DNA of 14,648 nt, from contig JAUYFR010000088.1 in NCBI GenBank assembly GCA_030690855.1, forward strand, positions 1 to 14,648, given 5' to 3'. Below, piece after piece: positions 1 to 6,768 of the stretch (its first letter is position 1; every line of letters starts with the position of its first letter). The stretch is from Gallionellaceae bacterium (lineage in GTDB: Bacteria; Pseudomonadota; Gammaproteobacteria; Burkholderiales; Gallionellaceae). Under the pieces are notes generated by a model. The model had not been told where the DNA came from, did not search any database, and worked only from the letters and a program-made list of their open reading frames with translations. The position numbers and the translations under genes are program-made.

Positions 1-1144
1 CAATTTCTTTTATCACATTAGCGATTTGGTCAATTTTTTGAATTGACTGATTCAGCTGACTAACGATATTCACCGAGTTATTAACGGTGGTGACCACTCC
101 GTCAATCACCGCCATATTTTCGGCGACGTTTACATTGCCGCTGTGTGCGAGCTCTTCGTTAAGGTGCGCTGCATCCGCCGCACTAGAGGCCATGTTTGCA
201 ACCTCGGCATTAGATGCCGCGATTTGCTCCATATTACTGGCAACGGTCGTCACTTTTGCGCTGAATTGTTTATCCCTCTCAATCAAACGCTCCACACGTC
301 CCGACAATGATACCGACTGTGCCGCAGCGTTATCCGCGACTGATTTCACGCCTGCCACGATTTGTTGCAAACGAGTGGCCGTCTCTTCCAAAGATTTCGC
401 CATCACGCCAAACTCATCTTCGCTTTTATAGTTCATTTTCAGCACTAAGTTGCCTTGAGCCATTTGTGCAATGGCGGGCTGCAATGCGGCGAGGCCGTGG
501 CTAATACCCGACAATACCCACCAACCGAATAAAAGTTGCAGCACCAAACTCACGCTAAAGATTGATATCCCCAAGATAAGCAACTTCTTACCGTTCGCGT
601 CACTGCTTTCGTAAGTCTGTTTTACCGCAAGTTGCTGTTCGGGTAGCAGCAACGAAATTGGCTTGATTAAGCCACCTTGAAATGCCGGCCAGTCATCTTC
701 CAACATCGGGGTAATCAATGATTTTTGGTCCTCGGCGTAAGCCTTGTCCAGCCTGTTTAAAAATTCTGGCAATAGCGCGATTTGTTTGTCTATCTTGGCA
801 ACTTGTGTTTTCGCATCTTCGCTAAATGCGTTATTCGCTGTCGCCGCTTTGAAGTCATCCCAATCCGACATGATTTTACCGCGCACCTCTTTGAGATGAT
901 TGCGCGAACCCACCGTCGGCATCAGGTCAAGCGACACTCCAGCCATGCGAAAACGAATTTCTTTAACGTGGCTATCTATTTCTTGCAGCGCCATGGTTGG
1001 CAGCATTTGGTTTTGATATACATTCGCTAGCGCGCCATTACTCTTATTCACGCTATAGACATCAACAATCGTCAATATTAAAGAAGCCAATACGGCTAAT
1101 GAGAAACTGATCAACAGTTTCGATTTAAGTGTTTTGAGGTTCAT
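1..1144 (-). CDS. Methyl-accepting chemotaxis protein, N-terminal 381 residues (cut by window edge)
   Basis: This is an inner-membrane chemoreceptor that would pass periplasmic ligand signals to CheA/CheW. Read on the minus strand from ATG at 1144, it stays open to position 2 without a stop, so the C-terminus lies outside the window. A short basic start (MNLKTLKSK) leads into TM1 at about residues 10-29. A mostly helical periplasmic region of about 155 residues follows, resembling a four-helix-bundle sensor, then TM2 at about 187-209 and a HAMP-like stretch (about 210-265). The start of the methyl-accepting coiled coil follows and ends in IDQIANVIKEI, the approach to the conserved signalling tip. 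AGGAG lies nine bases before the ATG. It follows the rhodanese gene by 89 bases on the same strand, with a hairpin between. The ligand cannot be told from the sequence. The family call is secure; the sensor-domain subtype is inferred. Confidence 0.9.
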   Translation of the reverse strand, partial: MNLKTLKSKLLISFSLAVLASLILTIVDVYSVNKSNGALANVYQNQMLPTMALQEIDSHVKEIRFRMAGVSLDLMPTVGSRNHLKEVRGKIMSDWDDFKAATANNAFSEDAKTQVAKIDKQIALLPEFLNRLDKAYAEDQKSLITPMLEDDWPAFQGGLIKPISLLLPEQQLAVKQTYESSDANGKKLLILGISIFSVSLVLQLLFGWWVLSGISHGLAALQPAIAQMAQGNLVLKMNYKSEDEFGVMAKSLEETATRLQQIVAGVKSVADNAAAQSVSLSGRVERLIERDKQFSAKVTTVASNMEQIAASNAEVANMASSAADAAHLNEELAHSGNVNVAENMAVIDGVVTTVNNSVNIVSQLNQSIQKIDQIANVIKEI

Positions 1145-1201
1145 ATTCACTACTCCTAAAACTCAGCTCTGCGAAATCATAAGCAGCAATTACATAACTT
1201 G

Positions 1202-1225
1202 ACCGGCGGTGCACGCACCGCCGGT
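1202..1225 (-). terminator. GC-rich hairpin after the rhodanese gene
   Basis: A perfect 10-bp inverted repeat (ACCGGCGGTG / CACCGCCGGT, tetraloop CACG) starts nine bases past the rhodanese stop codon. The position fits a transcription terminator or an mRNA 3'-end stabiliser between the rhodanese and the chemoreceptor gene. No clear run of T follows on the minus strand, so a classical intrinsic terminator is not proven and some read-through into the chemoreceptor gene is possible. Confidence 0.5.
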
Positions 1226-1233
1226 TTCAAACC

Positions 1234-1701
1234 TTACTCTGCCGGGTAGCCTTTAGCTTTCCACTCAGGGAAGCCTAGACGAAACCAATAAACCGATTTG
1301 TAACCACCTTTAACGGCTGCCGCTGCGGCTTTATAGCCTTTCCAGCATTCAGCGCCATTGCAATAAAAAACCAGTCCCGCACTTTTATCCGCTGGCAATT
1401 TAGACAAATCGATACTGTCCTGACTTGCATCAAAATCGGCAGCTTTTGCACTCTTTTCTTTGTACGGAACACTCAAGGCACCTTTGATATGTCCTTCTGC
1501 ATACTCGTTGGCAACGCGCGCATCAATCGCCTTTGCACCACCATCAATCAAAGACTTCACTTTAGCCGCATCAACCAGCGTGGCGCCTTTTAAACTAGCC
1601 GGAGTTTCGCCTGCCAGCACTGCGTTGCTGAAAAACAGCACTGCCGCAGCTGTCAAAGAAAGACCTACATGTTTAACCAAATTTGTTTTATTTAAGCTCA
1701 T
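1234..1701 (-). CDS. Periplasmic single-domain rhodanese-like protein
   Basis: A 155-residue exported protein with one rhodanese domain. Residues 1-30 form a signal peptide: a basic start, a hydrophobic core, and a likely cut after ALA at residue 30. The domain shows the family pattern AIDARVANEYAEGHIKGALSVPY (59-80, with a short run given here by its key residues D60, R62, E66, G70 and H71). The active-site loop C114-N-G-A-E-C119 sits in the expected strand-loop-helix position, and C114 is the expected persulfide cysteine. Secreted proteins of this kind carry sulfane sulfur or act in periplasmic redox and sulfur handling; the exact substrate is unknown. A GGGGCGA stretch before the ATG is a plausible ribosome site. 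The gene lies upstream of a chemoreceptor on the same strand, which does not define its role. Confidence 0.88.
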   Translation of the reverse strand: MSLNKTNLVKHVGLSLTAAAVLFFSNAVLAGETPASLKGATLVDAAKVKSLIDGGAKAIDARVANEYAEGHIKGALSVPYKEKSAKAADFDASQDSIDLSKLPADKSAGLVFYCNGAECWKGYKAAAAAVKGGYKSVYWFRLGFPEWKAKGYPAE

Positions 1702-1848
1702 CGTATCGCCCCTATTAAAATAGAAAAGTTGTCTGGTGATATTTCACCGCTGACAAATGTACACCCAAAATTAAGCTCAGTGTTTCCATTAGCGGCAATA
1801 TATTTGATTACTTTAAGAAAAAAATTACGGGCCTAGGTATAAGCACTA

Positions 1849-1877
1849 TTGATCCCGCAACCTTGTTGCTAGATACT
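1849..1877 (+). promoter_or_regulatory. Candidate sigma-70 promoter for argA
   Basis: TTGATC (1849-1854) and GATACT (1872-1877) are separated by 17 bases and lie 34 bases before the argA start. Each matches the consensus at four of six positions. No ARG-box-like palindrome was seen nearby. This is a pattern match only. Confidence 0.35.
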
Positions 1878-1911
1878 GCACACCATCACAACTGCGCTTG
1901 ATTGTATTTAA

Positions 1912-3243
1912 ATGCCACAAACTCCCGCTCATCACTCCACTGAATTCGTCAATTGGTTTCGTTCCGTTGCGCCTTACATCAACGCATTTCGTGGTAAAAC
2001 TTTTGTAGTTGCTTTTGGAGGCGAGGTCATCGCCGATGGCAAGTTTGTCGAGCTGACACATGACTTTAATTTGCTTGCCAGCCTCGGCGTGCATCTGGTG
2101 CTGGTACACGGTGCACGGCCGCAAATTGAGCAACACCTCTCGCGCAATGACATCTCTGACCACTATCACCAAGGCATACGCCTCACCGATGCGGCGACCA
2201 TGCAGTGCGTGAAAGAGGCGGTGGGTCGCACGCGGCTAGAAGTCGAAGCATTGCTATCAATGGGGCTGGCAAACTCGCCGATGGCCAATGCTGATATTCG
2301 CGTAGCGGGCGGCAACTTCATTACCGCGCAACCGATGGGCGTGATTAACGGCGTTGATCTACTGTACACCGGCTGTGTGCGCAAAGTGGATGTGGCGGCG
2401 ATTAAAGATCGACTCGAATTCAACGAGGTGGTGTTGCTGTCGTCGCTGGGCTATTCACCCACTGGCGAAATTTTCAACCTCACGCTGGAAGATGTCGCCA
2501 CCACTACTGCGATTGCATTGGATGCCGACAAACTGATCTTCTTGATGGATACCGATGGCGTGATGGATAAACAGGACAAACTGTTACGCGAATTGACGAT
2601 TGCCACTGCGAATGCCGTACTCTCCAGTAAACGCAAATTGCCAGATGACATCGGTTTGTTTTTGCCGTGTGCGGTGCGCGCATGCGAGGCTGGTGTTGCT
2701 CGCACTCATTTGATCAGCCGCCATCACGATGGTTCGCTGTTACAGGAGCTATTTTCCGATGATGGAATTGGCAGCATGGTGGTTGAGAGCACGCTGAACA
2801 CGATTCGCGATGCCACGATTGATGATGTGGGCGGCATTCTCAAATTGCTGGAGCCGCTAGAAGAAGAAGGTGTTTTGGTGCGACGTTCACGCGAACTGCT
2901 AGAGCGCGAGATCGAGCGCTTCGTAGTGATGGAGCACGACCATCGCATCATCGGTTGTGCGGCGCTATATCCTTTCCCTGATGAAAAGGCGGCTGAACTA
3001 GCCTGTATGGCGGTTCATGCACAATATCGTCGGCACGGATATGGTGATGCTTTACTCAATCACATGAGTTCGGAAGCAAAAAATCAGCGCTTTAAAAAAT
3101 TATTTGTGCTGACCACGCGCACTGCGCATTGGTTTGTTGAGCGCGGCTTTAATGAAGTTGAGCCAAGCCAGTTACCCGCAGAAAAGAAAGCGCTCTACAA
3201 CTATCAGCGGCGTTCAAAAGCGTTTATGAAAACGCTAAAATAG
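1912..3243 (+). CDS. argA: N-acetylglutamate synthase (amino-acid N-acetyltransferase)
   Basis: Catalyses acetyl-CoA + L-glutamate to N-acetylglutamate, the first step of arginine synthesis, in the cytoplasm. The 443 residues equal the length of E. coli ArgA and follow it closely throughout. An amino-acid-kinase-fold domain covers about 1-285, with landmarks RGKTFVVAFGGE, VLVHGARPQIE and GGNFITAQPMGV. In ArgA this domain binds arginine for feedback inhibition rather than acting as a kinase. A GNAT domain covers about 300-443, with the acetyl-CoA loop RRHGYG (373-378), the block CAALYPFPDEK, and the typical end LYNYQRRSK. The ATG at 1912 was chosen because the protein aligns from its start (PYINAFRGKTF), although no strong ribosome site is visible. 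A REP-like hairpin lies 12 bases after the stop, followed by the yggX-ppk unit. Confidence 0.96.
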   Translation: MPQTPAHHSTEFVNWFRSVAPYINAFRGKTFVVAFGGEVIADGKFVELTHDFNLLASLGVHLVLVHGARPQIEQHLSRNDISDHYHQGIRLTDAATMQCVKEAVGRTRLEVEALLSMGLANSPMANADIRVAGGNFITAQPMGVINGVDLLYTGCVRKVDVAAIKDRLEFNEVVLLSSLGYSPTGEIFNLTLEDVATTTAIALDADKLIFLMDTDGVMDKQDKLLRELTIATANAVLSSKRKLPDDIGLFLPCAVRACEAGVARTHLISRHHDGSLLQELFSDDGIGSMVVESTLNTIRDATIDDVGGILKLLEPLEEEGVLVRRSRELLEREIERFVVMEHDHRIIGCAALYPFPDEKAAELACMAVHAQYRRHGYGDALLNHMSSEAKNQRFKKLFVLTTRTAHWFVERGFNEVEPSQLPAEKKALYNYQRRSKAFMKTLK

Positions 3244-3255
3244 TTGCTAGGTTTT

Positions 3256-3277
3256 GTAGGTTGGGCCTTAGCCCAAC
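3256..3277 (+). repeat. REP-like hairpin, copy 1
   Basis: A head GTAG is followed by a 7-bp stem GTTGGGC / GCCCAAC around the loop CTTA. It shares its layout (GTAG or GTGG head, 7-bp stem, 4-base loop) with copies at 3711, 13603 and 13649, while the stem sequence differs with both arms changed together. It lies just after the argA stop and could also stabilise or end the argA transcript; no T-run follows. Confidence 0.7.
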
Positions 3278-3312
3278 AGAGCTCTTAAACAAAATTTAAG
3301 CGTCAGGTTACA

Positions 3313-3340
3313 CCCAGAGGGTACGAGAACCCCTTCGGGG
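3313..3340 (+). other. Small competing hairpins in the argA-yggX gap
   Basis: Within the 183-base gap between argA and yggX, three short overlapping pairings are possible: ACCC/GGGT around AGA, GGGT/ACCC around ACGAGA, and a C(TTCG)G tetraloop hairpin at 3331-3340. They lie upstream of the Pho promoter, so they would be in the argA 3' region rather than in the yggX leader. No known riboswitch was recognised. Confidence 0.25.
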
Positions 3341-3370
3341 AAACCCGACCAACGAAATATCGGTCGCGTT

Positions 3371-3404
3371 GTGTCATCACCGTGTCACAATAATTTTTTA
3401 TTCT
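3371..3404 (+). promoter_or_regulatory. Pho box and -10 element driving yggX-ppk
   Basis: Two direct 7-base units, GTGTCAT (3371-3377) and GTGTCAC (3382-3388), are separated by CACC, giving the 11-base spacing of a PhoB binding site (consensus units CTGTCAT). Exactly ten bases after the second unit comes TATTCT (3399-3404), a good -10. This is the same spacing as in the E. coli phoA promoter, where the Pho box replaces the -35 element. Transcription would begin near 3411, just before the GGAG ribosome site (3415-3418) of yggX. It suggests induction of yggX and the downstream ppk under phosphate starvation. PhoB binding is inferred from pattern and spacing. Confidence 0.7.
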
Positions 3405-3426
3405 TAACCCCTATGGAGTCTCAAAA

Positions 3427-3699
3427 ATGGCAAGAACAGTACAGTGCGTAAAACTCGGTCGCGAAGCGGAGGGGCTAGATCGCCCAATGTACCCCGGCCC
3501 TCTCGGACAGCGGATATTCGACAACGTGTCGAAGGAAGCGTGGGCGGGTTGGATCAAATTTCAGACTATGCTGGTGAACGAAAATCGCCTGAATCTAGCG
3601 GACGCACAAGCGCGCAAGTTTCTAGCCGAGCAAATGGAGAAGTATTTCTTTGGCGGGCCCACAGCGGCAGTAGCGGGCTACGTTCCCCCAGCACCTTAA
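3427..3699 (+). CDS. yggX: Fe(2+)-trafficking / oxidative-stress protein YggX
   Basis: A 90-residue cytoplasmic protein of the YggX family, which is linked to protecting iron-sulfur clusters and handling labile Fe(II) under oxidative stress. Family marks are the N-terminal MARTVQCVKL with conserved Cys7, REAEGLD, the YPGPLGQRI block, SKEAWAGWIKFQTMLVNE, and the closing GYVPP. Length and order match E. coli YggX across the whole protein. GGAG lies eight bases before the ATG. The gene is the first of a probable yggX-ppk unit: 70 bases to the ppk ATG, same strand, and no T-tailed terminator. A Pho box sits directly in front of it, an unusual control for this family, and probably there mainly to drive ppk. 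Confidence 0.95.
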   Translation: MARTVQCVKLGREAEGLDRPMYPGPLGQRIFDNVSKEAWAGWIKFQTMLVNENRLNLADAQARKFLAEQMEKYFFGGPTAAVAGYVPPAP

Positions 3700-3710
3700 T
3701 TCATTAAACC

Positions 3711-3732
3711 GTGGGTCGGACTTCAGTCCGAC
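3711..3732 (+). repeat. REP-like hairpin, copy 2
   Basis: A head GTGG is followed by stem GTCGGAC / GTCCGAC with loop TTCA, between yggX and ppk. Relative to copy 1 the stem differs but stays fully paired. As there is no T-run after it, transcription from the Pho promoter could pass into ppk. The hairpin may alter the ratio of yggX to ppk mRNA. Confidence 0.7.
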
Positions 3733-3769
3733 TTGTCAGGTGAACTCCCCTACTCGGGTCGTATTAAAA

Positions 3770-5854
3770 ATGACTAAAAAATATCCACCACAGCAGTTTC
3801 TTAATCGTGAGCTAGGTTTGTTGGAATTCAATCGCCGCGTACTCGCGCAGGCAGAGAATCCCAACATTCCTCCGCTTGAGCGACTCAAATATTTATGTAT
3901 TGTGAGTAGCAATCTCGATGAGTTTTTTGAGATTCGCGTGGCGGGATTAAAAGAGCAAATCAAGCTCGGTGTGGAAAGCAGCGGTCCAGATGGCATGGCT
4001 GCGCCAAGTATTCTCCGACGCGTGCGTGACCAAGCGCATCAAATTATTGAAAAACAATATTTAATTTTTAATAAAGATCTAACGCCCACTCTCGCACAAT
4101 GTGGCGTGCATTTTTTACGTCGCACGCATTGGAATGAAGCTCAGAGCGCTTGGGTAAAAGATTATTTCATGCGTGAAGTGATGCCGGTTCTTACACCGAT
4201 TGGACTGGATCCTTCACATCCGTTTCCCCGTGTGCTGAATAAAAGTTTGAATTTTGCCGTGGAGCTGGATGGCAAAGATGCCTTCGGTCGCAATTCTGCT
4301 AAAGCCATTGTGCAAGCACCTCGTATGTTGCCACGGACCATTTTGATGCCGCCAGAAATTTCTGGCTGTGAATATGGGTTCGTGTTTTTGTCTTCCATTC
4401 TGCACGCTCATGTGGGCGAATTATTTTCTGGCATGGAAGTCATGGGTTGTTTCCAGTTCCGCGTTACCCGCAATAGCGATTTGTTTGTGGACGAGGAAGA
4501 GGTCAAAAATTTACGCATCAGTTTGCAAGGCGAATTGCCGCAGCGCCATTTTGGCGATGCTGTACGTCTTGAAGTCGCCGACAACTGCACGCCAGAAATG
4601 GCCGATTTTTTATTGCAGCAGTTTGATCTCAAACCCGACGATTTATATCGGGTGCATGGCCCGGTGAATTTGGTGCGCTTGATGCGCATTCCCGATGAAG
4701 TGAATCGCGATGATTTGAAGTTCCCCACCTTTGTCCCCGGCACGCCTCCCTCGTTGCAAAAAAAGGGCGCGGACATGTTCAAGCTAATTCGTAAAGGTGA
4801 TGTGCTATTACACCACCCTTATCAGTCATTCCGTCCGGTTATCGACTTTATTCAACAAGCCTCTACCGATCCACAGGTGGTGGCAATCAAACAAACTATT
4901 TATCGTACTGGCGCGGATTCTGCGCTGATGGAAGCACTCATCACCGCTGCGCAAGGCGGCAAAGAAGTTACCGTTGTGGTGGAGCTGCTAGCGCGCTTTG
5001 ATGAAGAGGCGAATATCAATTGGGCTAGCCGTCTGGAGCAGGCCGGCGCACATGTGGTGTACGGCGTGGTCGGTCACAAAACGCACGCCAAAATGGTGAT
5101 GATTATTCGCCGTGAAGACGGCAAGTTACGCCGCTATGTTCACCTTGGTACCGGCAATTACCATCCTCGCACCGCCAAGCTCTATACCGATTTTGGCTTG
5201 TTCACTTGCAACGAAGAAATTTGCTCTGATGTGAATCAGGTTTTTGTGCAGCTCACTGGTTTGGGTAAATCCAGCAAGTTGCTACATTTATGGCAATCGC
5301 CCTTTTCTTTGCACAGCCAAGTCATCAAGTCGATTCAAAATGAAGCTAAGCTTGCCAAAGCTGGCAAGGTGGCACACATCATTGCGAAGATGAACGCCTT
5401 GCTGGAACCTGAAATTATTCAGGAGCTTTATGAGGCTTCAAAAGCCGGTGTCAAAATCGAGCTCATCATTCGCGGTGTTTGCGCTCTACGCCCTGGGGTG
5501 CCGGGACTCTCTGAAAACATCACCGTGCGCTCGATCATCGGACGCTTTTTAGAGCACACGCGCATCTTCTACTTCCGCAACAATCTGGCTCACGACGTGT
5601 ATTTGTCGAGTGCGGATTGGATGGATCGCAATTTCTTCCGCCGCATCGAAGCATGCTTCCCGCTGCTCGATCCTAGGCTGAAAAAACGCGTGATCGAAGA
5701 AGGTTTAAAAGTTTACCTGCAAGATAACTGCCAAGCATGGGACATGAATAGCGAAGGCGGCTGGACATTGAAAACATCGCGCGCGGTAGAAAAGTGCGCG
5801 CAGAAAACATTGCTAGAAAGCTTAGCCAGTAAGCCTGCCGTCACGGCTGAATAA
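3770..5854 (+). CDS. ppk: Polyphosphate kinase 1
   Basis: Reversibly transfers the ATP gamma-phosphate to a growing inorganic polyphosphate chain; usually membrane-associated. From ATG 3770 it has 694 residues (E. coli PPK: 688). The N domain starts FLNRELGLLEFNRRVL and contains SSNLDEFFEIR. The head domain and the two phospholipase-D-like C domains follow. The active-site histidines align with E. coli H435, H454 and H592 at a constant offset of four: H439 (KTHAK), H458 (HLGTGNYH) and H596 (LEHTR). YLSSADWMDRN and PLLDPRLKKR are also typical. The frame is open upstream to a GTG at 3740, but the ATG fits family N-termini better; neither has a strong ribosome site. It is probably co-transcribed with yggX under the Pho box and converges with the RHH gene, 38 bases away. 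Confidence 0.97.
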   Translation: MTKKYPPQQFLNRELGLLEFNRRVLAQAENPNIPPLERLKYLCIVSSNLDEFFEIRVAGLKEQIKLGVESSGPDGMAAPSILRRVRDQAHQIIEKQYLIFNKDLTPTLAQCGVHFLRRTHWNEAQSAWVKDYFMREVMPVLTPIGLDPSHPFPRVLNKSLNFAVELDGKDAFGRNSAKAIVQAPRMLPRTILMPPEISGCEYGFVFLSSILHAHVGELFSGMEVMGCFQFRVTRNSDLFVDEEEVKNLRISLQGELPQRHFGDAVRLEVADNCTPEMADFLLQQFDLKPDDLYRVHGPVNLVRLMRIPDEVNRDDLKFPTFVPGTPPSLQKKGADMFKLIRKGDVLLHHPYQSFRPVIDFIQQASTDPQVVAIKQTIYRTGADSALMEALITAAQGGKEVTVVVELLARFDEEANINWASRLEQAGAHVVYGVVGHKTHAKMVMIIRREDGKLRRYVHLGTGNYHPRTAKLYTDFGLFTCNEEICSDVNQVFVQLTGLGKSSKLLHLWQSPFSLHSQVIKSIQNEAKLAKAGKVAHIIAKMNALLEPEIIQELYEASKAGVKIELIIRGVCALRPGVPGLSENITVRSIIGRFLEHTRIFYFRNNLAHDVYLSSADWMDRNFFRRIEACFPLLDPRLKKRVIEEGLKVYLQDNCQAWDMNSEGGWTLKTSRAVEKCAQKTLLESLASKPAVTAE

Positions 5855-5892
5855 TGCGTCACAGCAACCACCTAACAGTTTGATTATATTGA

Positions 5893-6213
5893 TTAATCTT
5901 TTTTTGGTCGGCCTGTTTTAATCTTTTCCAGATTCACTACAGTCTGTTTCAATTGCGCGGCGGTTTGTTTCGCTAACACCTGTAAACCTGCACGCAATAG
6001 CTCGCTCTTTTTGACGTGCAAACCCGCCTTTTGTGCGCGCTGTTTGAGCTCAGCAATTAGATCGTAATCAACTTGCGGCATAGTGAAACTATCGCGCACC
6101 ACTTTTGGCTTTTTCTCTTTCTTTTCTTTAGGTTCAACGCTGACTGCCGCCGTTTTTGGCGCTACCGAATTACGTAACACTAGCGCTTTTTTTACAGGTT
6201 TTTTGTCCGTCAT
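5893..6213 (-). CDS. Lysine-rich ribbon-helix-helix DNA-binding protein
   Basis: A 106-residue basic protein without a gene name I recognise. Residues 1-38 are a disordered-looking tail rich in Lys, Pro, Ala and Glu (EPKEKKEKKPK at 27-37). Residues 39-84 look like a ribbon-helix-helix fold: strand RDSFTMPQ (40-47), helix about 48-64, then helix KSELLRAGLQVLAKQ (69-83). Such folds bind DNA as dimers through the strand. The C-terminus ends TGRPKKD, with an AT-hook-like GRP core. GAGGAG precedes the ATG. The gene converges on ppk and diverges from sixA-pap, placing it in the middle of a polyphosphate locus. A 13-bp palindrome in the divergent gap is a candidate operator. A role as local regulator is inference from fold and place. 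Confidence 0.8.
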   Translation of the reverse strand: MTDKKPVKKALVLRNSVAPKTAAVSVEPKEKKEKKPKVVRDSFTMPQVDYDLIAELKQRAQKAGLHVKKSELLRAGLQVLAKQTAAQLKQTVVNLEKIKTGRPKKD

Positions 6214-6249
6214 TTCGTTCTCCTCAAATGTGGGTATGGCGAAATCAGT

Positions 6250-6262
6250 ATATACGGTATAT
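6250..6262. promoter_or_regulatory. Palindrome in the RHH-sixA divergent gap, candidate operator
   Basis: The palindrome ATATAC-g-GTATAT (6-bp half sites, one central base) lies about midway between the two divergent start codons. It overlaps -10-like sequences on both strands: TATATT at 6258-6263 on plus, and TATACT just at its edge on minus. RHH repressors commonly bind short palindromes of this kind over their own promoter. No binding evidence exists beyond symmetry and place. Confidence 0.45.
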
Positions 6263-6300
6263 TCTGCCGATCATATTGTAATTATTGAGAATAAATACTG

Positions 6301-6753
6301 ATGGATCTGATCTTGTGGCGGCATGCCGAGGCGGTGGATGGCGTGCCCGATATGAATCGCGCGTTAACTAAAAAGGGACAACAGCAAGCCGCACGCATGG
6401 CAGAGTTTTTATCTGCGCGCATGCCCAGCGATACGCGCATCATCGTGAGTCCCGCCTTGCGCACTCAGCAAACCGCTAGTGCACTCAACAAAAAATTCAT
6501 CACTGAACCTGCCATTAGCCCCGGCATGAGCGCCCAGTCCGCGATTACCGCATCGGGCTGGCCGAATGCAACGGGTACGACCCTGCTCGTTGGACATCAG
6601 CCGTGGATCGGCGAAGTGGCCTCATTTCTAATGACGGGAACCGAGCATTATTGGAGCGTTAAAAAAGGCTCGATTGTCTGGCTGAGCAAACGCCAGCGCA
6701 CGAACCATGAAGAAACCGTTTTAAAACTGGTCATCGCACCGGAGCAACTTTAA
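6301..6753 (+). CDS. sixA: SixA-type phosphohistidine phosphatase
   Basis: A 150-residue histidine phosphatase of the SixA subgroup, the short cytoplasmic branch of the phosphoglycerate-mutase-like superfamily, which removes phosphate from phosphohistidine on proteins. It shows the N-terminal RHA motif (R7, H8 and A9; H8 is the nucleophile), LTKKGQQQA, the SPALRTQQTA block, and the second catalytic histidine H99 in LLVGHQPWIG. ATG at 6301 follows the divergent promoter region. The pap start is 15 bases past its stop, so the two form an operon. In E. coli SixA acts on the nitrogen-PTS protein NPr. Here the neighbours are polyphosphate enzymes, so the substrate may differ; this is unknown. Confidence 0.9.
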   Translation: MDLILWRHAEAVDGVPDMNRALTKKGQQQAARMAEFLSARMPSDTRIIVSPALRTQQTASALNKKFITEPAISPGMSAQSAITASGWPNATGTTLLVGHQPWIGEVASFLMTGTEHYWSVKKGSIVWLSKRQRTNHEETVLKLVIAPEQL

Positions 6754-6768
6754 TCACGAGGAGGCATC

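Noticed and set aside
87..1030. Plus-strand open frames of 65-114 residues
   Set aside because: They run opposite to the chemoreceptor frame, lack ribosome sites and show no protein family.
1145..1201. A sigma-28 flagellar promoter before the chemoreceptor
   Set aside because: TCAAGTTA is present but the GCCGATAA partner at the right distance is absent.
1735..1748. Palindrome GGTGA-TATT-TCACC upstream of the rhodanese gene as an operator
   Set aside because: Only a 5-bp arm, with no second copy and no candidate regulator; could easily arise by chance.
3285..3360. tRNA or riboswitch in the argA-yggX gap
   Set aside because: No cloverleaf, and the small hairpins lie upstream of the Pho promoter rather than in a leader; no known riboswitch pattern is met.
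3740..3769. A GTG start for ppk, ten codons upstream of the chosen ATG
   Set aside because: The extra residues do not resemble PPK1 N-termini and there is no ribosome site before the GTG; the ATG at 3770 gives a family-like start.
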